Assembly (NCBI RefSeq): GCF_040822115.1
Contig: NZ_CP162004.1
Span: 3,271,001 to 3,335,000, forward strand
DNA: 64,000 nt
Origin: Flavobacterium sp. WC2421
Lineage (GTDB): Bacteria; Bacteroidota; Bacteroidia; Flavobacteriales; Flavobacteriaceae
Direction: 5' to 3'
The notes under the pieces were generated by a model. It had not been told where the DNA came from and did not search any database. It was given only the letters and a program-made list of their open reading frames with translations. This document shows, piece after piece, positions 16,675-25,361 of this stretch (its first letter is position 1; each line of letters starts with the position of its first letter). Position numbers and translations under genes: made by a program.

Positions 16675-17448
16675 ATGGTTAAAGTTATTATTATTGGCTC
16701 TGGAAATGTTTCGCAACATTTGATAGCTGCGCTACAAAAATCCCAAAACAATGGGAACGAGATTGAATTAGTTCAAGTATATTCAAGAAAAAAAGAAACT
16801 CTTGCTCATTTACTTGATTACAAAAAAATTGTTACTGATTATGCTGAGCTGCAAGAAGCTGATTTATATATAATAGCCGTTACTGATGATGCTATAACCA
16901 AGGTTTCTGAACAATTACAGTTCAAAAACAGATTGGTTGTTCATACTTCTGGTAGTGTTTCATTGGATAATTTAAATAATAACAATCGAAAAGGGGTCTT
17001 TTATCCGCTACAAACGTTTACTAAAAACAAGGAAGTCGATTTTAAAACCATCCCTATTTGTTTAGAAAGTGAAAATGCAACGGATTATCAATTATTAGAT
17101 AAAGTAGCAAAATCCATTTCCGAAAAAGTGTATACCATTAACTCTGAACAAAGAAAAGCCTTGCATGTAGCGGCCGTTTTTGTCAATAATTTCACCAATC
17201 ACTTATACCATTTAGGAAATGAAATCTGCAAGGAACACCAAGTTCCTTTTGCTATTTTACAACCACTAATTCAAGAAACCGCTCAAAAAATAATGACCCT
17301 ATCACCAGAGGAAGCACAAACCGGTCCTGCGATACGTAATGACAAGCAAACCATTGAAGCACATCAATTATTTTTAACAAATAACAATCAATCCAACATT
17401 TATAAAATACTAACACAATCAATACAAGATAATGGCAAAAAGTTATAA
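16675..17448 (+). CDS. DUF2520 Rossmann-fold oxidoreductase-like protein
   Basis: 257 residues. The N-terminal Rossmann domain has the dinucleotide motif VIIIGSGNVSQHLIAAL, then IIAVTDDAI and VVHTSGSVSLDNL near 80-100. The C-terminal helical DUF2520 domain contains ALHVAAVFVNNFTNHLYHL near 165. The layout resembles F420-dependent or 6-phosphogluconate-type NADP reductases, but the substrate is unknown. It is the first gene of a packed plus-strand operon and overlaps kdsC by 17 bases. The start codon lies directly at the predicted transcription start, so translation is probably leaderless. Confidence 0.82.
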   Translation: MVKVIIIGSGNVSQHLIAALQKSQNNGNEIELVQVYSRKKETLAHLLDYKKIVTDYAELQEADLYIIAVTDDAITKVSEQLQFKNRLVVHTSGSVSLDNLNNNNRKGVFYPLQTFTKNKEVDFKTIPICLESENATDYQLLDKVAKSISEKVYTINSEQRKALHVAAVFVNNFTNHLYHLGNEICKEHQVPFAILQPLIQETAQKIMTLSPEEAQTGPAIRNDKQTIEAHQLFLTNNNQSNIYKILTQSIQDNGKKL

Positions 17449-17959
17449 AGAATTAATGAATGACATCACTACGTTTATTTTTGATGTTGACGGCGTACTT
17501 ACAGACAGTTCCGTATTTGTAACCACCGAAGGTGAAATTCTAAGAACTATGAATATTCGTGACGGTTACGCTTTGAAAGCAGCTGTGGAAAGCGGGTATA
17601 ACGTTTGTATTATTTCTGGAGGAAGTAATGAAGGGGTTCGTGTGCGCTTGCGTAATTTAGGTATTACCGACATTCATTTAGGAACACCCGATAAAGTAGA
17701 AACGTTTAAAGAATATACAGAACTGTATTCGATAAACCCAGAGCAAGTACTGTATATGGGCGATGATATTCCAGATTATCACGTTATGAAATTAGTAGGA
17801 TTACCAACCTGTCCACAAGATGCTAGTCCAGAAATTAAAGGGATTTCAACTTATATTTCGCATAAAAATGGAGGGAAAGGTGCTGCCCGTGATGTTATTG
17901 AGCAAGTGATGAAAGTACAAGGAAAATGGATGGAATATTTTGACGGAAAACACGATTAA
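17432..17959 (+). CDS. kdsC: 3-deoxy-D-manno-octulosonate 8-phosphate phosphatase (KdsC-type HAD)
   Basis: 175 residues, the usual length for cap-less tetrameric KdsC. HAD motifs in order: FDVDGVLTDSSV with the nucleophile and acid-base Asp pair near 18-20, ISGGSNEGV (motif II) near 62, and YMGDDIPDYHVM (motif IV) near 107. RDGYALKAAVESGY and GLPTCPQDASPEIK are family landmarks. The enzyme dephosphorylates KDO-8-phosphate in lipopolysaccharide core synthesis in the cytoplasm. It overlaps the DUF2520 gene. The neighbouring genes are not other KDO genes, so context adds little to the call. Confidence 0.9.
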   Translation: MAKSYKELMNDITTFIFDVDGVLTDSSVFVTTEGEILRTMNIRDGYALKAAVESGYNVCIISGGSNEGVRVRLRNLGITDIHLGTPDKVETFKEYTELYSINPEQVLYMGDDIPDYHVMKLVGLPTCPQDASPEIKGISTYISHKNGGKGAARDVIEQVMKVQGKWMEYFDGKHD

Positions 17960-18029
17960 ATCGGTTTTGATTACCATTTTCAGTCATCATTAATTAGAAA
18001 AAGAGAACTCGCACAGAAAAAAAACAACC

Positions 18030-18962
18030 ATGAATTTTCTAAAACTTATTCGATACCAAAACTTACTTCTGCTTGCTTTCATGCAACTCGTTTTTAGGTT
18101 TGGTTTTTTGAAAATGCAAAATATTCCTTTGGCATTAAACGACTGGCAATACCTTTTACTTGTATTAAGTACGGTATTGATAGCTGCTGCAGGATACGTG
18201 ATTAATAACATTTTTGACCAAGATACAGACTTAGAAAATAAACCAAATAATCTAATTGTAGGGAGAAGCATTTCGGAAACATCAGCATATAATATTTATG
18301 CTGTTTTAAACGTAACTGGTGTTGCGATAGGTTTTTATTTATCCAATGTAATATCTAAACCAGGATTTGCCTCCATTTTTATTTTAATTGCCGCAACACT
18401 ATATATTTACGCAACCAGCTTGAAGCAAATGTTGCTAGTTGGTAATTTTGTCGTTGCGTTATTGCTATCATTCAGTGTCGTGATTATTGGAATTTTTGAT
18501 TTATACCCCGCCATTACTTCTGAAAACCAACAAATAATGGCCGTACTTTTTTCCATACTACTTGATTACGCTGTATTTGCTTTCTTAATTAATTTTTTAA
18601 GGGAAATCATCAAAGACTTAGAAGATATAAATGGAGATTCTAATCAGGGAATGAAAACACTACCAATTGTTTTAGGAGTTAAAAGGACATCAAAACTAGT
18701 TTTTGCTTTAAGTTTTATTCCAATAATTTCACTTCTTGTATATATCAAGAATTATTTTATGGCTAATAATTTACAATTTGCAGCCCTTTATTCGATTGTA
18801 TTTGTCTTGGCACCACTCATTTACTTTTCGATAAAAAGTTGGGAATCAAAAAACAAAAAAGACTTTCATAAACTCAGTATCCTTTTAAAATGGATTCTTC
18901 TTTTCGGAATTTTATCAATTGTAATTATTACTTTAAATATAAAATATAATGCTTCAAAATAA
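18030..18962 (+). CDS. UbiA-family prenyltransferase, geranylgeranylglycerol-phosphate type
   Basis: 310 residues with about eight to nine hydrophobic segments. The first Asp-rich motif NNIFDQDTDLENKPNN lies near residue 68 and the second, REIIKDLEDINGDSNQGMKTLP, near 193; these bind Mg and the prenyl diphosphate. The surrounding pattern matches the branch of UbiA enzymes annotated in Bacteroidota as geranylgeranylglycerol-phosphate geranylgeranyltransferase, but the acceptor is not proven. It acts in the inner membrane. It follows kdsC by 70 bases and overlaps maf by 14, so it is part of the operon. Confidence 0.82.
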   Translation: MNFLKLIRYQNLLLLAFMQLVFRFGFLKMQNIPLALNDWQYLLLVLSTVLIAAAGYVINNIFDQDTDLENKPNNLIVGRSISETSAYNIYAVLNVTGVAIGFYLSNVISKPGFASIFILIAATLYIYATSLKQMLLVGNFVVALLLSFSVVIIGIFDLYPAITSENQQIMAVLFSILLDYAVFAFLINFLREIIKDLEDINGDSNQGMKTLPIVLGVKRTSKLVFALSFIPIISLLVYIKNYFMANNLQFAALYSIVFVLAPLIYFSIKSWESKNKKDFHKLSILLKWILLFGILSIVIITLNIKYNASK

Positions 18963-19533
18963 ATTAAATCAATACAAGCTCATTTTAGCATCTGGATCAC
19001 CTAGAAGACAACAGTTTTTTAAAGATTTAGAATTGGATTTTGAAATTCGATTAAAAGAAATCGAAGAGATATTCCCTTTAGAATTAAAAGCAGGTCAAAT
19101 CACTGATTATCTAGCTAAACTAAAAGCAAGTGCATTTGAAGGAGAATTAAACGAAAATGAAATATTGATTACCAGTGACACCATCGTTTGGCATAACAAC
19201 AAAGCCTTAGGCAAGCCAAAAGATAAAGAAGATGCTTTTGCCATCTTAAAATCATTATCAAATTCTACGCATGATGTAATTACATCCGTTTGTTTTAAAA
19301 CTAATGTAAAAACTGAAGTTATATCCGAAACTACAAAAGTTACTTTTAACGAATTAAGTGACGAAGCTATTTTGTACTACATAGATAATTACAAGCCATA
19401 TGATAAAGCAGGTGCATATGGAATTCAGGAATGGATTGGGTTCATTGGTGTATCAAAAATTGAAGGTTCGTATGCTAATGTTATGGGATTACCAGTTGAT
19501 AAAGTGTACGAATATTTGAGTAACTTAGCATAA
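18949..19533 (+). CDS. maf: Maf-family nucleotide pyrophosphatase
   Basis: 194 residues, full length. The signature ILASGSPRRQQFFKDL is at residues 12-27, followed by the catalytic ITSDTIVWHNNKALGKP near 75-90, HDVITSVCF and the substrate-binding DKAGAYGIQEWIG near 150. Maf proteins hydrolyse non-canonical or modified dTTP/UTP to monophosphates and are linked to septation control. The ATG lies inside the end of the UbiA gene. The mscS-type gene follows after 10 bases. Confidence 0.92.
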   Translation: MLQNKLNQYKLILASGSPRRQQFFKDLELDFEIRLKEIEEIFPLELKAGQITDYLAKLKASAFEGELNENEILITSDTIVWHNNKALGKPKDKEDAFAILKSLSNSTHDVITSVCFKTNVKTEVISETTKVTFNELSDEAILYYIDNYKPYDKAGAYGIQEWIGFIGVSKIEGSYANVMGLPVDKVYEYLSNLA

Positions 19534-19543
19534 AACGTATCGT

Positions 19544-20074
19544 ATGACTTTCTTTAATAATTTTACAAAAGAAGTATTCGCAACTGGGATTCTCCTATTT
19601 GTGTTTTTTTTATTGCGGATTATTGTTTCCAAATTAGTTAGGCGTTTTGCAGAAAAAACAAATCGAATTGTACATCGAACCAATCTGGTCATTAAGTATC
19701 TTAATTTGCTTACTAATATACTGGCAATAATAGCATTAATACTTATCTGGGGAGTACAAACCAAAGATATCATCATTGCAATTTCCTCTATTACAACTGT
19801 TGTAGGGGTAGCCATGTTTGCCCAATGGTCCATTTTAAGTAACATCACATCTGGAATTATTTTATTCTTTTCGTTTCCTTTTAAAATTGGAGATGTTATC
19901 CGAATACATGATAAAGATTTCCCTATCATTGCTGAAATTGAGGATATTCGTGCATTTCATGTAGCATTAGTTACAAAAGACGGTGAAATAATTGTCTACC
20001 CCAACAACCTCCTTTTTCAAAAAGGAATATCAATAATGAAAATTCATTTTGACGATAACGAGTTTGTAGACTAA
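19544..20074 (+). CDS. Small MscS-type mechanosensitive channel
   Basis: 176 residues. Two to three membrane segments are visible: 11-28 (FATGILLFVFFLLRIIVS), 48-70, and the pore-lining TM3 near 80-105 (IAISSITTVVGVAMFAQWS, followed by the MscS loop LSNITSGIILFFSFPFKIGDVI). A short beta domain follows, with VTKDGEIIVYPNNLL. It is shorter than E. coli MscS (286 residues), with little of the C-terminal cytoplasmic cage, as in minimal MscS homologues. It is the last gene of the operon and should release solutes on osmotic downshift. Confidence 0.85.
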   Translation: MTFFNNFTKEVFATGILLFVFFLLRIIVSKLVRRFAEKTNRIVHRTNLVIKYLNLLTNILAIIALILIWGVQTKDIIIAISSITTVVGVAMFAQWSILSNITSGIILFFSFPFKIGDVIRIHDKDFPIIAEIEDIRAFHVALVTKDGEIIVYPNNLLFQKGISIMKIHFDDNEFVD

Positions 20075-20257
20075 TATTTAGATATCTAACATTTGTTTTC
20101 AATATATTCTATCCAAAAGTTTCTTTTTTAAGTGGTAATTATATAAAAAATATAAAAAAACATATAACTCAAAATTAGTATTAAAACATCAAATTTGCTT
20201 GTTGAATAGTAAGTGATTTCAGTAGAATTTATTGTTTATTTTAAAAACAAACATAGC

Positions 20258-21433
20258 ATGAACAACACCATTAAATATCCTTTTTACATCAGGCTTAGCT
20301 TTACTTTAATAAGCATAATAAGTATCACCTATATTTTTTATATGGGAAAAGATGTTTTCATTCCTGTATTATTAGCCTTTTTATTTGCGGTATTACTATT
20401 ACCAATTGTTTCTTTTTTAAATTTAAAATTACGTTTCCCTAATGCATTGGCAGTGAGCATCACCGTACTCCTTTTTGTTTTGTTTATTTTAGGAATTCTA
20501 GCGTTTATCTCTTACCAAATTAGTGATATAGCCAGTGACTTTGAAAAAATCGGAAAAAACATTAACCTATTCATTACTGACATACAACGCTTTATAAGAA
20601 CCAATTTTCAGGTAAGTCTATGGGAACAAAGGAAATACATTGAAGACGTTACTGAAAACTCTGTAAAAAAAGGAAAAGAAAGTATTGGTACAACTCTGCT
20701 ATCAGTTACTGATACTCTTATGAATATTACTTTAATTCCTATTTATACCTTCCTCATTCTTTTGTATAGAAAACATTTTGTTTTGTTTTTAACTAAGTTA
20801 TTTAGAGCTGAATTTCATGAAAAATTACAAAGCATTTTATCTCAAATAAAAGGAGCTGTACAAAACTACATCTCTGGTTTAATTATAGAAATGATTTTAG
20901 TTTCTATTTTAACTAGCATTGGGCTTTATTTTATTGGGATACAGTATTATATATTACTAGGTATTATAACCGGAATATTAAACCTTATCCCTTACATAGG
21001 TATTTTAATTGCAGGTTTTTTGACATTTTTAGCATCACTAACTGGAACGCCCGATTTATCAATAATATTGGGAGTTGTAGGAGTAAATGTAGTTGTTCAG
21101 ATAATAGACAATAATATTCTTGTACCTTTAATCATTAATACCAAAGTACAAATTAATGCTTTCGTTTCAATAATAGGGATAATTATAGGTGGTGCCATTG
21201 CAGGAATTTCAGGAATGTTTTTGGCTATACCAATATTAGCTGTTTTAAAAATTGTTTTTGACCAGATAGAAACTTTAGAACCTTGGGGCTATTTAATGGG
21301 CGATAATTTACCTAAAAAAATTATTTGGGAAAATAAAAAAGACGCCAATTATAGTTCTAAAAAAACAAATAATTCAGGAGAAAATAAATTGACTGATGAT
21401 ATGGTTTTTGAAAATGATATAGAGCAGGTTTAA
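20258..21433 (+). CDS. AI-2E family transporter
   Basis: 391 residues from ATG at 20258; an in-frame GTG at 20213 would add 15 residues but has less support. About eight membrane segments, beginning IRLSFTLISIISITYIFYMG and FIPVLLAFLFAVLLLP. The middle has a soluble stretch (SDIASDFEKIGKNINLFI). The C-terminal half carries the family motif ITGILNLIPYIGILIAGF and later DNNILVPLIINTKVQINAFV. The family name comes from one autoinducer-2 exporter; most members, including Na/H antiporters, do something else, so the substrate is unknown. A paralogue lies at 51800. Confidence 0.85.
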   Translation: MNNTIKYPFYIRLSFTLISIISITYIFYMGKDVFIPVLLAFLFAVLLLPIVSFLNLKLRFPNALAVSITVLLFVLFILGILAFISYQISDIASDFEKIGKNINLFITDIQRFIRTNFQVSLWEQRKYIEDVTENSVKKGKESIGTTLLSVTDTLMNITLIPIYTFLILLYRKHFVLFLTKLFRAEFHEKLQSILSQIKGAVQNYISGLIIEMILVSILTSIGLYFIGIQYYILLGIITGILNLIPYIGILIAGFLTFLASLTGTPDLSIILGVVGVNVVVQIIDNNILVPLIINTKVQINAFVSIIGIIIGGAIAGISGMFLAIPILAVLKIVFDQIETLEPWGYLMGDNLPKKIIWENKKDANYSSKKTNNSGENKLTDDMVFENDIEQV

Positions 21434-21541
21434 CAAAAATTAGACCACTCGATTTAAATTAATGTCGCAATCATAGATTCTAACTCATCAATTTTGACAA
21501 CATATCGCTTTTTAATTCTTGTAAATTAAAAATATTTATAA

Positions 21542-23362
21542 ATGTCTCCTAAACAAAAAATAGCGCTATTATTTTTGATGCTTTTTTGCTGTCAATTATC
21601 CTTTTCACAAATAAACAAAGTAGAGAAAGACAGTGCAGACATGTACAAATCTATTCAAACGTATTCAAAAAAAAATAAGTTTACGAAATTTATGCATGGT
21701 TTGATTTTTCAGCCTATAAGAGCTACAGCAAAAGCTAAAATTCCAAAACAAAAAACACACAAAAACCTGCAAGGGAAAATTATTCGGAACATAACAATAG
21801 TGACACTGGATCCTTTTGGGTATTCTGATTCTGATACAACTGCTTATCCCCGAAATTGGTCAGAAAGAACAGGAAACAGACTCCATCTTAAAACGAAAGA
21901 ATTGGCTATTAAAAATTTACTGCTATTTAAAAAAAACAGTGAGTACAATTCTTTCATAATTCAAGAGTCTGAACGTATCATTAGATCACAACGATTTGTT
22001 AACAGAGTAACCATTTCGGAAGAATTAATTAGTAAAACAAGTGACTCTGTTGATGTGTACATTCGGGTATTGGACTCATGGAGTACCATCCCAAAATTTG
22101 AAGTTTCAAATTCCCGTATTTCTGTGGGACTAAATGAAAATAACTTTTTTGGTACTGGACAACAATTTGACTATCGTTTTACAAATCGCTTTAGTGATGG
22201 AAAAAATGCGAATAACTTAGCTTATACCATCCCTAATATTAAGAATACTTTCATTAAAACAAAATTAAAATACCAAACTGATCTTGAAAATAATTATACT
22301 AAAAGTATCGATATTGAAAGACCATTTTATTCTCCACTAACTAAATGGGCTGGAGGTATTTTTTTAGAACAACAATTTAGAAAAGATACCTTACAAGGAA
22401 GAGACTTGATTTATGTAGAACAAAATTTCAAATACAGCTCTCATGATTTTTGGTTAGGAAAAGCATTTAATATATTTAAAGCAAACTCAGTAAATGAAAG
22501 AACAACAAATCTGATTTTAGCAGGGGGTTTTATGAATAAGAATTATATTGAAAGTCCTTCAATTGATTATGACCCAATCGATTTTTATTCGAATGAAAAA
22601 TCATTACTAATGGGAATAGGTATCAATACCCGAAAATTTATTGAAGACAAGTACATCTTTAAAAATGGAATCATTGAAGATGTTCCCATTGGAAGAATTT
22701 ACGGAATAACTGCAGGTTATCAATACAAAAATAAAAGTTGGAGGCCTTATCTAGGCGCCCAAATTTCGTTTGGTAATTATCATAAATGGGGATTTTTGAG
22801 TACCAATTTAGAAGTTGGTACTTTTTTTAATCAGTCTAAAACAGAGCAGTCAGCCTTTTCCTTTCAAGCCAATTATTTCACCCACTTAATAGAGCTGGGA
22901 AAGTGGAAATTTAGACAGTTTATAAAACCGCAAGTACTTATTGGATTAAATCGGAAAAACTCGATTGGGGATCAACTTTCAATTAATGAAAATTATGGGA
23001 TCCAAGGATTTAATAGTGCGGTGTATGGAACAAATAAAATGGTCTTGACACTACAAACACAATCCTATGCTCCAAAAGATATTGGTGGGTTTCGCATGAA
23101 TCCTTATTTTAATTATACCATTGCCGTTATTGGAAATAGTCAAAGTAGCGTACAAAAAAGCAAGGCCTATTCTAAAATTGGAATTGGCGTTATAATAAGT
23201 AATGACTATTTAGTTTTTAGTTCCTTTCAATTTTCACTTTCGTACTACCCAACAATTCCTTTTGAAGGGGACAATGTTTTTAGAACTAATGCTTTTCAGA
23301 CCACAGATTTTGGTTTTCAAACCTTCGAGTTAGCTAAACCTAGAACAGTCTTGTTTAAATAA
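21542..23362 (+). CDS. Outer-membrane beta-barrel protein with POTRA-like segment (BamA/TamA-like)
   Basis: 606 residues with signal peptide MSPKQKIALLFLMLFCCQLSFS. Residues ~70-190 resemble POTRA modules: GKIIRNITIVTLDPFGYS, then IQESERIIRSQRFVNRVTI and SDSVDVYIRVLDSWSTIPKFE. The remaining ~400 residues alternate polar/aromatic in a pattern expected of a 16-strand Omp85-type barrel (NNFFGTGQQFDYRF, WAGGIFLEQQFR, RPYLGAQISFG). The last residue is Lys, not the usual terminal aromatic. Probable role is protein or lipid handling at the outer membrane. It is a single gene. Confidence 0.72.
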   Translation: MSPKQKIALLFLMLFCCQLSFSQINKVEKDSADMYKSIQTYSKKNKFTKFMHGLIFQPIRATAKAKIPKQKTHKNLQGKIIRNITIVTLDPFGYSDSDTTAYPRNWSERTGNRLHLKTKELAIKNLLLFKKNSEYNSFIIQESERIIRSQRFVNRVTISEELISKTSDSVDVYIRVLDSWSTIPKFEVSNSRISVGLNENNFFGTGQQFDYRFTNRFSDGKNANNLAYTIPNIKNTFIKTKLKYQTDLENNYTKSIDIERPFYSPLTKWAGGIFLEQQFRKDTLQGRDLIYVEQNFKYSSHDFWLGKAFNIFKANSVNERTTNLILAGGFMNKNYIESPSIDYDPIDFYSNEKSLLMGIGINTRKFIEDKYIFKNGIIEDVPIGRIYGITAGYQYKNKSWRPYLGAQISFGNYHKWGFLSTNLEVGTFFNQSKTEQSAFSFQANYFTHLIELGKWKFRQFIKPQVLIGLNRKNSIGDQLSINENYGIQGFNSAVYGTNKMVLTLQTQSYAPKDIGGFRMNPYFNYTIAVIGNSQSSVQKSKAYSKIGIGVIISNDYLVFSSFQFSLSYYPTIPFEGDNVFRTNAFQTTDFGFQTFELAKPRTVLFK

Positions 23363-23530
23363 TCAACTTCTATTTAGCTTTCATATGTTTAATATTCAAT
23401 AAATTAAAATTTATTTTAATTTTAAATATGTGTGAATATTATAATTTTTGTTGTTAATTATACAAATCTAATTATAAGATTATTATTATCTTTATATCAG
23501 TTAAAAAAACAAAATTAAAACCAAATAACT

Positions 23531-23842
23531 ATGAAAAAACTAAGTTTTTATTTAATGATAATGGTATTATCATTAACTGCCTGTCCAAGTTCTATGTTTG
23601 CTGCTGAAAAAAATGTACCAACTTCAGAACCAAAAGAAATTCCTGCAGAAGTTCAAACAATGCTAAACCGCTTAGAAGAAATAAAAGAGATGGACAAATC
23701 ATCTTTAAAATCTTCAGAAAAAAAAGAACTTAGAAAAGAAGTTCGTGAAATAAAAGAAAACTTAAGATCATCTGGAAATGGATTGTACCTTTCCGTAGGA
23801 GCAATTATTATTATTATACTTTTATTAATTTTATTACTATAA
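23531..23842 (+). CDS. Small lipoprotein-like protein with C-terminal membrane anchor
   Basis: 103 residues. The N-terminal signal has a possible lipobox LTAC at residues 16-19. The middle (40-78) is a charged helix, EVQTMLNRLEEIKEMDKSS then KKELRKEVREIKENLR, likely a coiled coil. The end is a hydrophobic segment LYLSVGAIIIIILLLILLL. I know this general layout from small Flavobacteria proteins of unknown function but cannot name a family. It is a single gene ended by a strong terminator. Confidence 0.75.
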   Translation: MKKLSFYLMIMVLSLTACPSSMFAAEKNVPTSEPKEIPAEVQTMLNRLEEIKEMDKSSLKSSEKKELRKEVREIKENLRSSGNGLYLSVGAIIIIILLLILLL

Positions 23843-23862
23843 GTACATAATTAACAACTACA

Positions 23863-23900
23863 TAAAAAAAAGAAGTGTTTATAACACTTCTTTTTTTATG
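23863..23900 (+). terminator. Terminator of the small lipoprotein gene
   Basis: Nine-base stem AGAAGTGTT / AACACTTCT with a three-base loop, flanked by A7 and T7 runs, so it could work in both directions. Confidence 0.88.
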
Positions 23901-23938
23901 TAAATATTCGACTTAAATAACTGTTAATATAAGTGTTT

Positions 23939-23953
23939 TGGCATCATAGTTGT
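23939..23953 (+). promoter_or_regulatory. Sigma-54-like -24/-12 element, first paralogue
   Basis: TGGCATCATAGTTGT: GG and TTG have the 11-base offset of the sigma-54 consensus TGGCAC-N5-TTGC, but the C of the -12 GC is T. It lies 74 bases before the ATG. The second paralogue has a comparable element. Confidence 0.35.
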
Positions 23954-24012
23954 TTTTAGTATTATGTATTGAAAATTCAATACTTTAAAAATTAAAATAA
24001 AAAATAGAAAAA

Positions 24013-24498
24013 ATGAAAACTATAAAATTAATTGCAATTGGAATAGTTCTATTGGTAACAAGTGCTACACAAGCACAGGTTTCAGTAAACGTAAATATTG
24101 GTACACCTCCTTCCTGGGGACCTTCTGGTTATGATCAAGTTGATTATTATTACTTACCAGATGTCCAAGCTTATTATGATATTCGAGCTTCTCAATTTAT
24201 TTATTTTGGAAGTGGTCAATGGGTAAGATCAAGATATCTTCCGAGACAATATAGAAACTATGATTTATACAATGGATATAAAGTAGTATTAAATGATTAT
24301 CACGGAAGAACACCTTATACCTATTACAAACAACACAAAGTAAAATATTACAAAGGGTATAAAGGACAACCTCAAAGATCAATTGGCAACAGGAATGACA
24401 ACCATAATGACAGTCATAGAGATAATGATAACCATAAGGATAATGGGAATCATAAAGGAGGAAATGGAAATAAAGGTCACGGAAAAAGCAAACATTAA
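24013..24498 (+). CDS. Secreted protein of unknown function, paralogue 1
   Basis: 161 residues. Signal peptide MKTIKLIAIGIVLLVTSATQAQ. The core (23-120) is rich in Tyr and Arg: DYYYLPDVQAYYDIRASQF, YFGSGQWVRSRYLPRQYRN, YKVVLNDYHGRTPY. The tail of ~40 residues is low complexity in His, Asn, Lys, Gly and Asp (NDNHNDSHRDNDNHKD), which might bind metal or polyanion (inference). It shares most of the core with the next gene, so the two are a recent tandem duplication. No known domain recognised. Confidence 0.85.
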   Translation: MKTIKLIAIGIVLLVTSATQAQVSVNVNIGTPPSWGPSGYDQVDYYYLPDVQAYYDIRASQFIYFGSGQWVRSRYLPRQYRNYDLYNGYKVVLNDYHGRTPYTYYKQHKVKYYKGYKGQPQRSIGNRNDNHNDSHRDNDNHKDNGNHKGGNGNKGHGKSKH

Positions 24499-24514
24499 TT
24501 TATAATTACATTGT

Positions 24515-24550
24515 TAAAAAGAAACGTATAATGCGTTTCTTTTTTTTTGG
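24515..24550 (+). terminator. Terminator after paralogue 1
   Basis: AGAAACG / CGTTTCT seven-base stem with a seven-base loop, followed by nine T. Confidence 0.8.
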
Positions 24551-24583
24551 CATATACCCAATTAAACGTTAATAAAATCATTC

Positions 24584-24599
24584 TGGCACAGTTGTTGGA
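24584..24599 (+). promoter_or_regulatory. Sigma-54-like -24/-12 element, second paralogue
   Basis: TGGCACAGTTGTTGGA: the TGGCAC half is perfect and TTGG sits at the consensus distance, with G in place of the usual C. It lies 82 bases before the ATG. Confidence 0.4.
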
Positions 24600-24665
24600 T
24601 TCTATCTTAAAGTATATACTAAATGAATAAAAATTTAAAAAAATTAATTTAAAAATATAGAAAAG

Positions 24666-25217
24666 ATGAAATCATTAAAACTAATTGCCGTTGGAATAAT
24701 TCTACTCATATCAAGTGCTACACAAGCTCAAGTTTCAGTAAGTTTAAATATAGGTACAGCTCCATCATGGGGACCTTCAGGATATGCAAATGTTGATTAT
24801 TATTATTTACCTGATGTTCAAGCGTATTATGATATACGTGCTTCTCAGTTTATTTATTTTGGAAGTGGTAGATGGGTTAGATCGAGATATTTACCAAGAC
24901 AATATCGTAATTACGATTTAAACAGAGGATATAAAGTAGTACTAAATGACTACCATGGTAACAGACCTTACTCAAATTTCAATCATGATCGAGTAAGATA
25001 CCACAAAGGATATAGAGGTGAAAATCAAAGATCTATTGGATATAGAAATAATGATAGAAGATCAGATAACCATAGATACACACAAAATCGTAGATATGCT
25101 GATAACCATAGAAAATCAAATAATTATAGAAATGAAAGACATGATGAAGGACATGGAAACAGTCGTGGAAAAGGTCATGGAGAAGGAAACAATAAACATA
25201 ATAATAGAAGAAATTAA
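24666..25217 (+). CDS. Secreted protein of unknown function, paralogue 2
   Basis: 183 residues. Signal peptide MKSLKLIAVGIILLISSATQAQ and the same core as its neighbour (DYYYLPDVQAYYDIRASQF, YFGSGRWVRSRYLPRQYRN, YKVVLNDYHGNRPY). The tail is longer and richer in Arg, Tyr and Asn, ending in HGEGNNKHNNRRN. The core is conserved while the tails differ in composition, so the core carries the specific function and the tail acts as a charged extension. Both genes have their own terminator and a similar upstream element, so they are separately transcribed but probably co-regulated. Confidence 0.85.
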   Translation: MKSLKLIAVGIILLISSATQAQVSVSLNIGTAPSWGPSGYANVDYYYLPDVQAYYDIRASQFIYFGSGRWVRSRYLPRQYRNYDLNRGYKVVLNDYHGNRPYSNFNHDRVRYHKGYRGENQRSIGYRNNDRRSDNHRYTQNRRYADNHRKSNNYRNERHDEGHGNSRGKGHGEGNNKHNNRRN

Positions 25218-25232
25218 TCCTTTTATTTAAAT

Positions 25233-25268
25233 TAAAAAAGAGCATCGTAAATGATGCTCTTTTTTTTG
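25233..25268 (+). terminator. Terminator after paralogue 2
   Basis: Stem AAGAGCATC / GATGCTCTT, six-base loop, followed by eight T. Confidence 0.88.
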
Positions 25269-25361
25269 CCATATCCTTTTTGGTTAAGAAAATTAAAAAA
25301 CAATTAAATGAAAAATATATAATTACTACATTTGAGGTAATTGTAAATTAATTTCCGAAAA

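Noticed and set aside
20258..21433. Autoinducer-2 exporter, quorum sensing
   Set aside because: The family name derives from one member; most are unrelated to AI-2, and no luxS is seen here.
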